A stretch of 64,000 nt of DNA from Mycolicibacterium gadium (GTDB lineage Bacteria; Actinomycetota; Actinomycetes; Mycobacteriales; Mycobacteriaceae): assembly GCF_010728925.1 (NCBI RefSeq), contig NZ_AP022608.1, positions 5,208,001 through 5,272,000 of the forward strand. The letters are read 5' to 3'. Shown here piece after piece: positions 46,652-54,692 of the stretch. Made by a program: the position numbers and the translations under genes. Within the stretch, counting starts at the first letter, position 1, and each line of letters begins with the position of its first letter. Below the pieces are notes generated by a model. It did no database searches. It worked only from the letters and a program-made list of their open reading frames with translations, and was not told the DNA's origin.

Positions 46652-48295
46652 TTAAGCAGTGGCGTGCACCTGCGGAGCGAGGTCAGTGATCGCGTCCGCT
46701 ACCGCGTCGGGCAACACCTGTGCCTTCCATATCGGCTGCAGATCGATCCTCTGTCCAGTGGTATTAAACAGCTTCGCCAACGTGTAGGTGACTGTCTGCG
46801 AGCGGTAGCCACCGAGGGCGAGCTTTCCTATGAGCTTTTCAGCTGAACGAAACAGAATCGCTTTAGCGACAAGCTTTTCGAAATATTCTGGCGACGGCTT
46901 GAACCTGCCACGCTTGTCTAGCCTGAGCATGAACTCACGGAAGTTCTTCTCTGCTCCGTACGCGACGAGCCACGGCAGTTGGTCCCAAGTGTTCTCGAAC
47001 TTAGCAAGATCGGTCTTTGTGAACTTCTGGTTCAACGGATGGATCTTCTTGAATTCTCGCTGCTTTGCTGGGGTGCGCTCGCGGGCATGTGCGTCCGCGT
47101 ACTGTCCGCGAGCGCGCTCGTAGAACCACCTAGTCATATGATTGTTGTTGCCTTGCGGCGGCGCCCAAACGGTGCGTGAGAGGCGTTCGAGCTCGACATG
47201 GAACGGATCGTTCGATGTGAAGTCGGCCATATTCACGCGGTTTTGGCTGTTTGCGTACAGGCTAATCTGCGACACGAAACTGTCGCGATTAGCAGGGGTG
47301 ATAACTGAAAGCTTCGCTTGAACAACGACATCAGAGAGGTCTGCTCGACTTTTGACCATCGCGTAATAGAGCGAAGCCGTCGTCTGGCCACCGTTCACTA
47401 TCTGGAGGTCGTAGATTTTTCCTATCCCCTTCGCCCCGTCTGGGAGGGCGACGATGTCGACCTTCGCGGCAGTCATGGAGACACCGTTGTTGAACGCAAA
47501 GAAGTTGGCGGGCTCCTCGGTTATTGTCTGCTGGATCCCCTTGTTGATTTTGCCGCGCGCTTGAAGGAATGAGCGGACGTTAAGCTCGAGCAGCCGAGGG
47601 CCGTACAGCTCATAGACCTCTGCAAGGAATTCGCCTGGAAGTGCGAGCAAATAGGCGTCGTAAGAGGCAGATGCACCGTGCGGCCCGAGGAAGGGGAGGG
47701 GCTCCCCCCAGATCTCCTCGACGTCGACTTCAATCTGCTCTTGCGCCCGACCACTTGAGTCGAGCTTGTACAACCTGTCGATGTCCCAGACGGCGGTCTG
47801 CACGCGGCGTTTTGATAAGGAGTCCAACGACGGTATATCAGTCTTGAGCTCCGCGTTCGTCAAGACGGTGAATCTGAGTTCGACAATCTCGCGCCATGAT
47901 TCGTGAATTTGTCGAGCCATTTCCCAGGCCGGTGCGGATTCTTCCAACTTCTTCCATAGGCCCTCGGCGGTCTGCGTGACGAACTCGGTCATCCGTTTGA
48001 AGTGCTTGGCGACGTCCGGCTTGCCAAGTGCCCTGATTTGGTCGGTTGGGGAATAGTCTGTCAGGAATAGGTGCAGTGTTGTGCCGTCATCGCTGATCTC
48101 AAATCCTGACGCGCGTGCGCCGCGTCGCTCGTAAGCCGCGCTTTGAGGGGCCTCCACCTCCCCTGCGTCCGTGAGGACTTCGAACATGTAGTCGGTGAAG
48201 GCTGAAGCGAGGGTCTGTTCTGTGCCTTCGCCTGACGCGACCAACAGGATGGACTGCTGAAGATCCTCATGGAACTTCTCAACGGTTTTCGACAT
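46652..48295 (-). CDS. AIPR-family abortive-infection protein, truncated by frameshift
   Basis: The 547 residues in frame carry the AIPR hallmarks: FFAFNNGVSMTA (about 268-279), IYDLQIVNGGQTTASL (about 294-309) and ANSQNRVNMADFTSNDPFH (about 350-368). AIPR proteins (named from the abortive-infection phage-resistance protein AbiR/AIPR) bind or cut RNA or DNA in phage defence; the catalytic mechanism is not settled. The frame ends in QVHATA, and the expected last 130 or so residues follow in the +1 frame. It starts 90 nt after the Z1-1 stop, so it is the last gene of that operon. Confidence 0.85.
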   Translation of the reverse strand: MSKTVEKFHEDLQQSILLVASGEGTEQTLASAFTDYMFEVLTDAGEVEAPQSAAYERRGARASGFEISDDGTTLHLFLTDYSPTDQIRALGKPDVAKHFKRMTEFVTQTAEGLWKKLEESAPAWEMARQIHESWREIVELRFTVLTNAELKTDIPSLDSLSKRRVQTAVWDIDRLYKLDSSGRAQEQIEVDVEEIWGEPLPFLGPHGASASYDAYLLALPGEFLAEVYELYGPRLLELNVRSFLQARGKINKGIQQTITEEPANFFAFNNGVSMTAAKVDIVALPDGAKGIGKIYDLQIVNGGQTTASLYYAMVKSRADLSDVVVQAKLSVITPANRDSFVSQISLYANSQNRVNMADFTSNDPFHVELERLSRTVWAPPQGNNNHMTRWFYERARGQYADAHARERTPAKQREFKKIHPLNQKFTKTDLAKFENTWDQLPWLVAYGAEKNFREFMLRLDKRGRFKPSPEYFEKLVAKAILFRSAEKLIGKLALGGYRSQTVTYTLAKLFNTTGQRIDLQPIWKAQVLPDAVADAITDLAPQVHATA

Positions 48296-48385
48296 TGCTT
48301 CAGTTACTACCTCGATGAGTTGTGGATGTTCGCGGGAATCTCGCGACGCGTGAGTTGCCAGCTCTGAGTGGGTATCTCAAAGTGG

Positions 48386-51220
48386 TCACTCATCTGACAC
48401 GCCGAACTCGAGCTGAAGGAAGACCTTATTGACTTGGTAGACAACTGGCTTTGCTTTGTCCGAACCTGGGAAAGCGACGCCGTAGCCCACCAAGGGCGTT
48501 GTCGAGTCCATTTGTCCGTCATTCCAGAGGCCTTCGTCGATGCCGAGCGGCACTATCGGATAGAGGAGCAAGACGCCGCGTCTCGGATCTCGCGCCTGAC
48601 GCTCGAGAAGACCGCTTGGGATCGTTGGCGGTTTCGCGGATTTGTTAACTCGCGCGCTATGTTCCCAAGCAGCCACCGTCTGTTCGAGAAGCTTGTGCCA
48701 CTTCGGAGAGTCTTTTTCGAGATCGACAAGCTCGTGACGCGGCGTTGTAATGACACGAAACGTCATCCGCCCGTCGCCGGCTTGAATGCGCTTTCTCCTT
48801 GTCGCACAGAACTTCCGGCCAGCAATGGTGAACGGCGGCGCCTGTTCATCACCCTGGATGTCAGCTAGCGCTACCGTCCAGGAGGTCAGCTCATCATCGG
48901 AGAGGCGGTCACCGATGTAGCGCGAGATTGCGTTCGGGTTGGACTGGATCGCTGCGTCGTCGGGTCCGTAGCCCTCTAGGAAATCGAGAACCACCTCTGG
49001 TGGTACGTCTTGCCAGATCTGCAAGCCGATGCGCCTGTCGTGTGGGTCGCCCGGCAATCCTTCGAGGAGCGATTCCAATTGAGCCCAGTTCCGTTGGACG
49101 TGTTTTAGGCTGAAAGTGACCGTGGAAGTCGTTGTGGCCGAGTAGCTGATCGCCACCGACTTGGACCCACGCAATTTCGTCGGAGATGTCACCAGCAGTC
49201 CGTCTGGGTGTTGCCGGACCCTGAGTCCAAAGTCCTCAGGAGTGCGCCCCAACATCGCCATGACATCGAACTCGGCCTGGAGCTCCGCAGCCGCCGCAGT
49301 AATCGCTGTGTACCACTTCGATAATTGAGGCGTGGTGTAGAGGCGGCATACGTCAAGGTAGCCAGTCCGGTATCCGAACCACCGTCCCATCTGCATGAGA
49401 GTGTCGTACATCTTGCTCGCGCGGAGGTAGTAGCTGACGGTGAGACCTTCGAGGGTGAGGCCTCGCGAGAGTTTGTCACCGCCGATCGCGATCACATTGA
49501 AGCCCTCAGGGTGGTCAATGTAGTTGAGCGCATCCGCTGAGGTTCCGTTCACTGCGTGAACGCGTACCTGGCTGGCGAAGTCGCTCATTTCGGACCAGAC
49601 TATTTCCCAGGGCAGTGAAGCCCCAACGAGATCGGCGACGTCGGCCCTGCTTGACATCTTCGTTGTCGTCGGAACATGGTCTTCGATGTAGATGTTCTTC
49701 GCCAAGCTGTACAACTCAGGTTGCGCGCCTTCGCCGTATTTCAGCCGGGCGGTCATGTCTTGCAAGACTTCGGATACCTGATCACGCACTTGTGCCTGAA
49801 CACGGGTAAACCGTGTGACGTGGATGAGCATGGAATTGTGCACCGACGCTTGGCCTCGAAGACTTCGAACCGCGCCAGCGATGATAAACGCGACGATCGC
49901 TCTGCGGAGGCTGGGCGGAATCTGGGACGTAATCCCGAAGTCCGACTTGTGGGTGTCGGGCAACCATATTTGGTTATCCATGATCTCGCGCACGATAGGG
50001 AGAGGATCCACGCGATCGATCGCGTTGGTGGAATCCTGCATCAGACCGAAGACGCGCGCCGGACCGACGTAGGTCGATGGTGCCGGAAGGTTGATGATGA
50101 AACTTCGCGGAAAAAGATCTTCGCCGGCATGCCGATGCGATGCGTCGGGGTCGATGAAGATGTTGGCGAACGGAGTTGCGGTATAGCCGACGTAGGCCGA
50201 TTTCTGAAAAGTGTTGAGAAACTGGCGAATCAGCCTGTTAATCGTCGTCGGATCGGTCTCTGCAGCTTCTGGGTCCTGCTTATTAGTGCTGGTGTCGACG
50301 CTCGCGTGGTCGGCCTCATCGTCGATGACCAGGACCGGCACGTCGCGGACAGTGGGTTTGCCGGTCGCGGGATCGGTCTCCATGCGTAGCGCCGTAGCCC
50401 ACTTGTACAGATTCTCGAGGATCGACTTGTACTTCTTGACGACGAGGATGATCGGATCGCTGCCGCCTGGGACGACGCCGACGTTTTGTGCGACATTGAG
50501 TTTGAAGTCGCCGTTGTCCCTCGACGAGGTGAACGAGCTTACCGGCAGGAAGGGGCCGACCAACCGGCCTACGCCGATGCGGCTGTTCTCCGTGCCCTGG
50601 TCGAATCGCAACTGATTTCGGGTATCGAAACCCAGGATGCCGGCGTCGATTCGTGACTGTGTCTGGCTGCGGAGGCTGTTGTGGACCCCGGCCAGCACGA
50701 CGACAAGCTTGTAACCACTGTCGAGCGCCTTCGCAACAAGTCCCGTGTAATTGGCTGTCTTACCGGACTGCACCTGCCCTGACACCAAACCTCGTCTGTC
50801 CCAGAATCCTGGACGGTCAGGTGCCTCGAGCCGACTGAGAATGTCATCCGTGACATCATTGACGTTTTGAACTGCGGAAGAGGGTAGGCCGACGTGGTCA
50901 CGCAGATACCGTGCATACCGGTCCCAAAACGGCCACTCGACGACGGACTCCTTTCGCTCCGTGAGCCATGGGACGTGGTTAGCGTCGTCTCCGAGTGAAT
51001 TCCATTCTCCGACATGGGTTCGGTAGTCGCGCAGCAGCTCCTCCACGAGTTGCATAGCCGGACCGTTGTCGCTGACATCCACCTTCAGCATGTCGGCGAA
51101 CTTCGAGACCCAGTTGCGAACGAGCACCTCAGTGATCGGCTCTTTCGTTTCAACTGCACGATCAAGCATCACGATCGTCATCGAGCGGACATCTTGAAGC
51201 GCGCTATCCATCGGCGGCAT
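48386..51220 (-). CDS. Z1-domain superfamily II ATPase, copy 1
   Basis: This 944-residue Z1 protein starts at ATG 51220, 17 nt inside the end of GHKL1. Walker A is GQVQSGKTANY at about 148-158, Walker B is VLVIDDEADHAS at about 294-305, SAYVGYTATPFANIFIDPD is the conserved motif III region, and QMGRWFGYRTGY is present. All motifs look intact. Together with GHKL1, Vsr and Dcm it matches the MutL/MORC restriction module, in which the Z1 ATPase is the helicase-like motor. Unlike copy 2 it is followed directly by AIPR and has no DUF4420 partner of its own. Confidence 0.9.
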   Translation of the reverse strand: MPPMDSALQDVRSMTIVMLDRAVETKEPITEVLVRNWVSKFADMLKVDVSDNGPAMQLVEELLRDYRTHVGEWNSLGDDANHVPWLTERKESVVEWPFWDRYARYLRDHVGLPSSAVQNVNDVTDDILSRLEAPDRPGFWDRRGLVSGQVQSGKTANYTGLVAKALDSGYKLVVVLAGVHNSLRSQTQSRIDAGILGFDTRNQLRFDQGTENSRIGVGRLVGPFLPVSSFTSSRDNGDFKLNVAQNVGVVPGGSDPIILVVKKYKSILENLYKWATALRMETDPATGKPTVRDVPVLVIDDEADHASVDTSTNKQDPEAAETDPTTINRLIRQFLNTFQKSAYVGYTATPFANIFIDPDASHRHAGEDLFPRSFIINLPAPSTYVGPARVFGLMQDSTNAIDRVDPLPIVREIMDNQIWLPDTHKSDFGITSQIPPSLRRAIVAFIIAGAVRSLRGQASVHNSMLIHVTRFTRVQAQVRDQVSEVLQDMTARLKYGEGAQPELYSLAKNIYIEDHVPTTTKMSSRADVADLVGASLPWEIVWSEMSDFASQVRVHAVNGTSADALNYIDHPEGFNVIAIGGDKLSRGLTLEGLTVSYYLRASKMYDTLMQMGRWFGYRTGYLDVCRLYTTPQLSKWYTAITAAAAELQAEFDVMAMLGRTPEDFGLRVRQHPDGLLVTSPTKLRGSKSVAISYSATTTSTVTFSLKHVQRNWAQLESLLEGLPGDPHDRRIGLQIWQDVPPEVVLDFLEGYGPDDAAIQSNPNAISRYIGDRLSDDELTSWTVALADIQGDEQAPPFTIAGRKFCATRRKRIQAGDGRMTFRVITTPRHELVDLEKDSPKWHKLLEQTVAAWEHSARVNKSAKPPTIPSGLLERQARDPRRGVLLLYPIVPLGIDEGLWNDGQMDSTTPLVGYGVAFPGSDKAKPVVYQVNKVFLQLEFGVSDE

Positions 51221-52706
51221 CCCTGAATGCTTGCACTACCTCCGGATACTGGATGAACGGCTCGGCAGCGCCAATGCGGTCGAGCGCCTCACCCGGTTTC
51301 AGGCCGGTTTGAACTAACCCATCGAACGCAAAGCGCAATATATTGTTTAGCTCGGAACGGCTCTGGCCGAACGGGGCTGGTTGTTGGTCGAGTGCATCGG
51401 CAATCGCCACGCCTACGAGGGTCGTGGGTATGGTTTCTTCAATGAAGCGGAGCCCTCGCTCGGTTTCTTGTCTGTCGCCACTCGACTGGAGCAGTGTCTC
51501 TATTACTGGGTGCTTCCGGTTGATCTTGTACTTAACTTCGCCGTCACGTGTCTTGATCTGATGCCACGCCATCACGAAGTCTTTAGACGCCTTCCTGGCG
51601 ATGATCTTGCCGCGGTGTCGGTAGACCTCTTCGGCTTGTCGCCGTGTTGCTGTCGCAATTCGCTTCAGATCCTGCTGGAGTGGGCCTGGGGCGCGCGCGG
51701 ACGATTTCTTGACGTCGACCTGCCAGTCATGATCGAGCGATGCCGGAAATTCCACGGCTATCCGTGCCAGCTTCGTGTGTTCGTCCTTCGAAAACCCGAG
51801 ACTCAACCAATCACCCTGCAACAAGAGACGGTTGCTGCGGTAGATATAGAAACCTTGCTGTTGGTTCCATCCGGCGGCCCCAGCGCCGACTGCCTGTTCG
51901 GCGGCTGTCAACTTCGATCGATGCGGGAGCACGAACGGAGTGATCTTTACCGGATAGTCGCGGAGGGTCAGCCGCTCAACGCCTAGGTGCTGCGTCGCGT
52001 CATTGTCCTCCATAAACGGATCCCATGGGTGGAGCTTCACACCGTTGACTGCGATGGCAACCTTGCCGCGTCCGATCATGAACCGGTGGAATACCGCGGA
52101 AAGGTGGTTCGCCACGCGGTCGATAGTGGCGTTGAACCGTGCATGCGCTTTCGACTCGTGGCGGTCGGCATCGCCGACGAGCCGGTCGCACTTCGTCCAC
52201 AGGACCACGGTCCCTGAGGGGCCTGTCAGCTGAGGAACTGAAACTTCAGGTGGCTCTGTGAGCAGGAGGCGCCATTCACTTGTCTTCGCAATTAGATCCA
52301 AGTCCCATCTACGGACAGCAGTGGTTTTGCATCCACGGGTCCGGCTCTGCACGGTCAGTTCACGAGCCTGCGAGAAGGAAGCCGTCTTTAGCCCTAGGCC
52401 GAATCGGCCCAGATCTGCTTCGGCCCGTTCCTCGAGCGGGTTCGTGCTCCCTGCACGCATCGCATTGAATAGAGTGCGCTCGTCCATGCCTCGCCCGTCG
52501 TCGCGGATTGCCACCGCTGACGCCGTGCCATTCCAGTGAAAATGCACGTCTATCTCGCGCGCACCTGCAGAGATGCTGTTGTCGATTAGGTCGGCGACTG
52601 CAGCCTCAGGCGAGTACCCGAACGCGCGGAGTGATTCCACCAGCGCATCGGGACTCGGTTCAGCTATTTCCCAGTCCAAAAGATTTCCACCCGATCGAGC
52701 ACACAA
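51204..52706 (-). CDS. MORC/MutL-like GHKL ATPase, copy 1
   Basis: A 500-residue frame from TTG 52706; another TTG about 8 codons later (before DWEIAEPSP) has a better GGTGGA upstream. Bergerat-fold motifs are intact: N-box AVADLIDNSISAGA (about 36-49), G1 IRDDGRGMDE (about 68-77) and G2 DLGRFGLGLKTASFSQ (about 96-111). The transducer-like region contains WNRQQGFYIYRSNRLL. This is the MORC-type ATPase of Z1/Dcm/Vsr systems. It is divergent from the Vsr gene and overlaps Z1-1 by 17 nt. A close relative lies at 53.4-54.7 kb, so the system uses two different but related ATPases, perhaps as a heterodimer. Confidence 0.9.
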   Translation of the reverse strand: MCARSGGNLLDWEIAEPSPDALVESLRAFGYSPEAAVADLIDNSISAGAREIDVHFHWNGTASAVAIRDDGRGMDERTLFNAMRAGSTNPLEERAEADLGRFGLGLKTASFSQARELTVQSRTRGCKTTAVRRWDLDLIAKTSEWRLLLTEPPEVSVPQLTGPSGTVVLWTKCDRLVGDADRHESKAHARFNATIDRVANHLSAVFHRFMIGRGKVAIAVNGVKLHPWDPFMEDNDATQHLGVERLTLRDYPVKITPFVLPHRSKLTAAEQAVGAGAAGWNQQQGFYIYRSNRLLLQGDWLSLGFSKDEHTKLARIAVEFPASLDHDWQVDVKKSSARAPGPLQQDLKRIATATRRQAEEVYRHRGKIIARKASKDFVMAWHQIKTRDGEVKYKINRKHPVIETLLQSSGDRQETERGLRFIEETIPTTLVGVAIADALDQQPAPFGQSRSELNNILRFAFDGLVQTGLKPGEALDRIGAAEPFIQYPEVVQAFRDAADG

Positions 52707-52944
52707 AGACTAAAGAACTCGGTTACCCGGTCAGCCCCTGGCGGTAACCTCATCCTCTCCAGCAACGATAGTCAACGTTACTGATGCGCGCGGCGGATTG
52801 AGCGTGGGTCCAAGATCATTCCGGTACAGACGTTCTTCGAGCACAAGGGCACTCCTCGGGTCTGCATGCAGTGTTCGCGGTGCAAAATGGATCTCGGTGA
52901 TTACACGGCGAAACTTCGGGAAGACTGACGGCTCGAGTAAGGCT

Positions 52945-53385
52945 GTGCCAGCGCCGCTGAATGATGTCGTCAGGCGACAGATGCGTGCGATGCCTCGTAG
53001 AGACACCGGCGTCGAAATCGCCCTCCGCCGCGAGTTGCACCGACTCGGTGTTCGGTTTCGGGTGAACTTTCGCGGACTGCCTGGGACGCCGGATATCGCT
53101 CTTACTAAGGCCCGGATTGCTGTCTTTGTCGACGGCTGTTTCTGGCATTGCTGCCCGCAACACGGGACGGCTCCGAAGAACAACGCGTCGTGGTGGGCGA
53201 CAAAACTCGCTGGCAATGTCGAGCGTGACCGACGCAAGGATCGGGAGCTTGAAGAGATCGGATGGGTTGCCATCCACGTCTGGGAACACGAGGACCCTAC
53301 GGCGGCCGCGGCCGAGATCCACCGAAAGTGGAGGGAACGCCTAAGTCCTCCGGCGGGTCAAAAGAAATATGACAGACCGTCGTGA
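52945..53385 (+). CDS. vsr: Very-short-patch-repair-type (Vsr) endonuclease
   Basis: A longer frame opens at TTG 52798, but only the part after GTG 52945 looks like Vsr, so I start there (146 residues, near the family size). Motifs: MPRRDTGVEIALRRELH, then PDIALTKARIAVFVDGCFWHCC with the catalytic Asp and the Zn/FeS-type H/C residues, WWATKL..N..RD, and a final GW. Classical Vsr nicks T:G mismatches arising from deaminated 5-methylcytosine beside Dcm sites. In this module it more likely serves as a restriction nuclease or repairs mutations at sites made by the Dcm gene 1.3 kb away. It is 29 nt upstream of GHKL2 and probably co-transcribed. Confidence 0.88.
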   Translation: MPAPLNDVVRRQMRAMPRRDTGVEIALRRELHRLGVRFRVNFRGLPGTPDIALTKARIAVFVDGCFWHCCPQHGTAPKNNASWWATKLAGNVERDRRKDRELEEIGWVAIHVWEHEDPTAAAAEIHRKWRERLSPPAGQKKYDRPS

Positions 53386-53414
53386 GATTTTGTTCCTAAC
53401 GAAGGGAGAGACGG

Positions 53415-54689
53415 ATGCCACGCCGTACTACGTGTGTAACTCCGTCGGCCGCTCGCCTGACTGACTCGCTCCGCGATATCGGGTACGACTTCAGCTCAGC
53501 GGTGGCCGACCTAGTCGACAACAGCATCACGGCTGGAGCGACAGAAGTAGACGTGCTCATCGAGTTTGAGGGCGAGTCGTCGAAGGTCTTCATCGCGGAC
53601 AACGGCCATGGCATGACGCTCAACGGTCTCACGGAGGCGATGCGGTTCGGAAGTCGACGTTCATACGGGAGGGGCGATTTAGGACGCTACGGGCTCGGTC
53701 TCAAGACGGCTTCGTTGTCGCAGGGGCGGTGCCTTACTGTGGTGACTCGAACATCGAACGGCCGGCGAGTGATCCAGGCTCGACAGCTCGACTTGGACTT
53801 GGTCGCCGAGTACGACGACTGGCTCATCATTGAACCTGACCGAAACGTCGCCATAGAACGGGCGCGCAACCTCTTGGAGGATGCACCGGGCACAGTGGTG
53901 ATCTGGGAGAAGTTGGACCGCGTCCTGCCAACGAATAATGCCAGCGGTGGATGGGCTAGGCGCCGATTTGAGACGTTGCCGCAGAAGGTGATCGAGCATC
54001 TGGCCATGGTTTTTCACAAGTTTCTCAGCGGCGAGGCATCGGGAGAGCGGCTCGTAATCACCGTCAACGGCCAGAAGCTCAAGCCGTGGGATCCGTATGC
54101 GCGGCGAGAGATGGAAACTCGAGAGCTGCCCAAGCAGAGATTCGAGATCGACAACGGCGGAATCGCCGGCACGGTCACGCTTCGACGCTTTGTGCTCCCT
54201 GGGCGCGACAAGTTCAGTTCTATCAATGAGTTCGAGCGGCTTTCCGGACCTTTGAAATGGAATCGCCAGCAGGGGCTGTATATCTATCGCGCTGGGCGGC
54301 TAGTGCAATGGGGCGGTTGGGCTGGAATCCGGAGCATCGACGAACACACGAAGCTGGCGCGTGCGAGTGTCGAATTCGACACCGACCTCGATGAGGCATT
54401 CAACATCAACGTCGCCAAGATGCGCGTTTCTGTGCCAGGACAACTTCGTCAGATGATCGAGCGACCCATCAATGAGATCTGTAGCCTCGCAGACGATCTG
54501 TACAGAAAGTCGACGAATTCAAAGCACGAACGTGACCGGTCGATTACTGACAGCTTCTCTGGGGGAAGCGACGTGGGCCTAGCGTTGAAAGGCGCTGCCT
54601 TGGAAGTGGGCGAGATTCGCGCCTTCAAGAAGATTGCCGCTGAGCTCAGGAAATCCGAGCCGGCGATCGCGAAATCCCTCGGGCTCTGA
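53415..54689 (+). CDS. MORC/MutL-like GHKL ATPase, copy 2
   Basis: The 424-residue protein starts at ATG 53415 with GAAGGGAGAG upstream. N-box AVADLVDNSITAGA (about 29-42), G1 IADNGHGMT (about 60-68) and G2 DLGRYGLGLKTASLSQ (about 88-103) are all intact. The middle segment WNRQQGLYIYRAGRL corresponds almost exactly to GHKL1. The protein is shorter than GHKL1. It follows Vsr and converges on the dcm gene with only 3 nt between stops, an unusually tight arrangement in which one transcript necessarily reads antisense into the other. Confidence 0.9.
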   Translation: MPRRTTCVTPSAARLTDSLRDIGYDFSSAVADLVDNSITAGATEVDVLIEFEGESSKVFIADNGHGMTLNGLTEAMRFGSRRSYGRGDLGRYGLGLKTASLSQGRCLTVVTRTSNGRRVIQARQLDLDLVAEYDDWLIIEPDRNVAIERARNLLEDAPGTVVIWEKLDRVLPTNNASGGWARRRFETLPQKVIEHLAMVFHKFLSGEASGERLVITVNGQKLKPWDPYARREMETRELPKQRFEIDNGGIAGTVTLRRFVLPGRDKFSSINEFERLSGPLKWNRQQGLYIYRAGRLVQWGGWAGIRSIDEHTKLARASVEFDTDLDEAFNINVAKMRVSVPGQLRQMIERPINEICSLADDLYRKSTNSKHERDRSITDSFSGGSDVGLALKGAALEVGEIRAFKKIAAELRKSEPAIAKSLGL

Positions 54690-54692
54690 CAC

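Noticed and set aside
46640..46660. Programmed frameshift at GCT TAA G in AIPR
   Set aside because: The P-site Ala codon cannot re-pair well in the +1 frame and there is no obvious stimulatory structure; an indel is simpler. Kept only as an alternative.
52731..53322. 180- and 168-residue minus-strand ORFs over vsr
   Set aside because: They are antisense to a gene with clear Vsr motifs.
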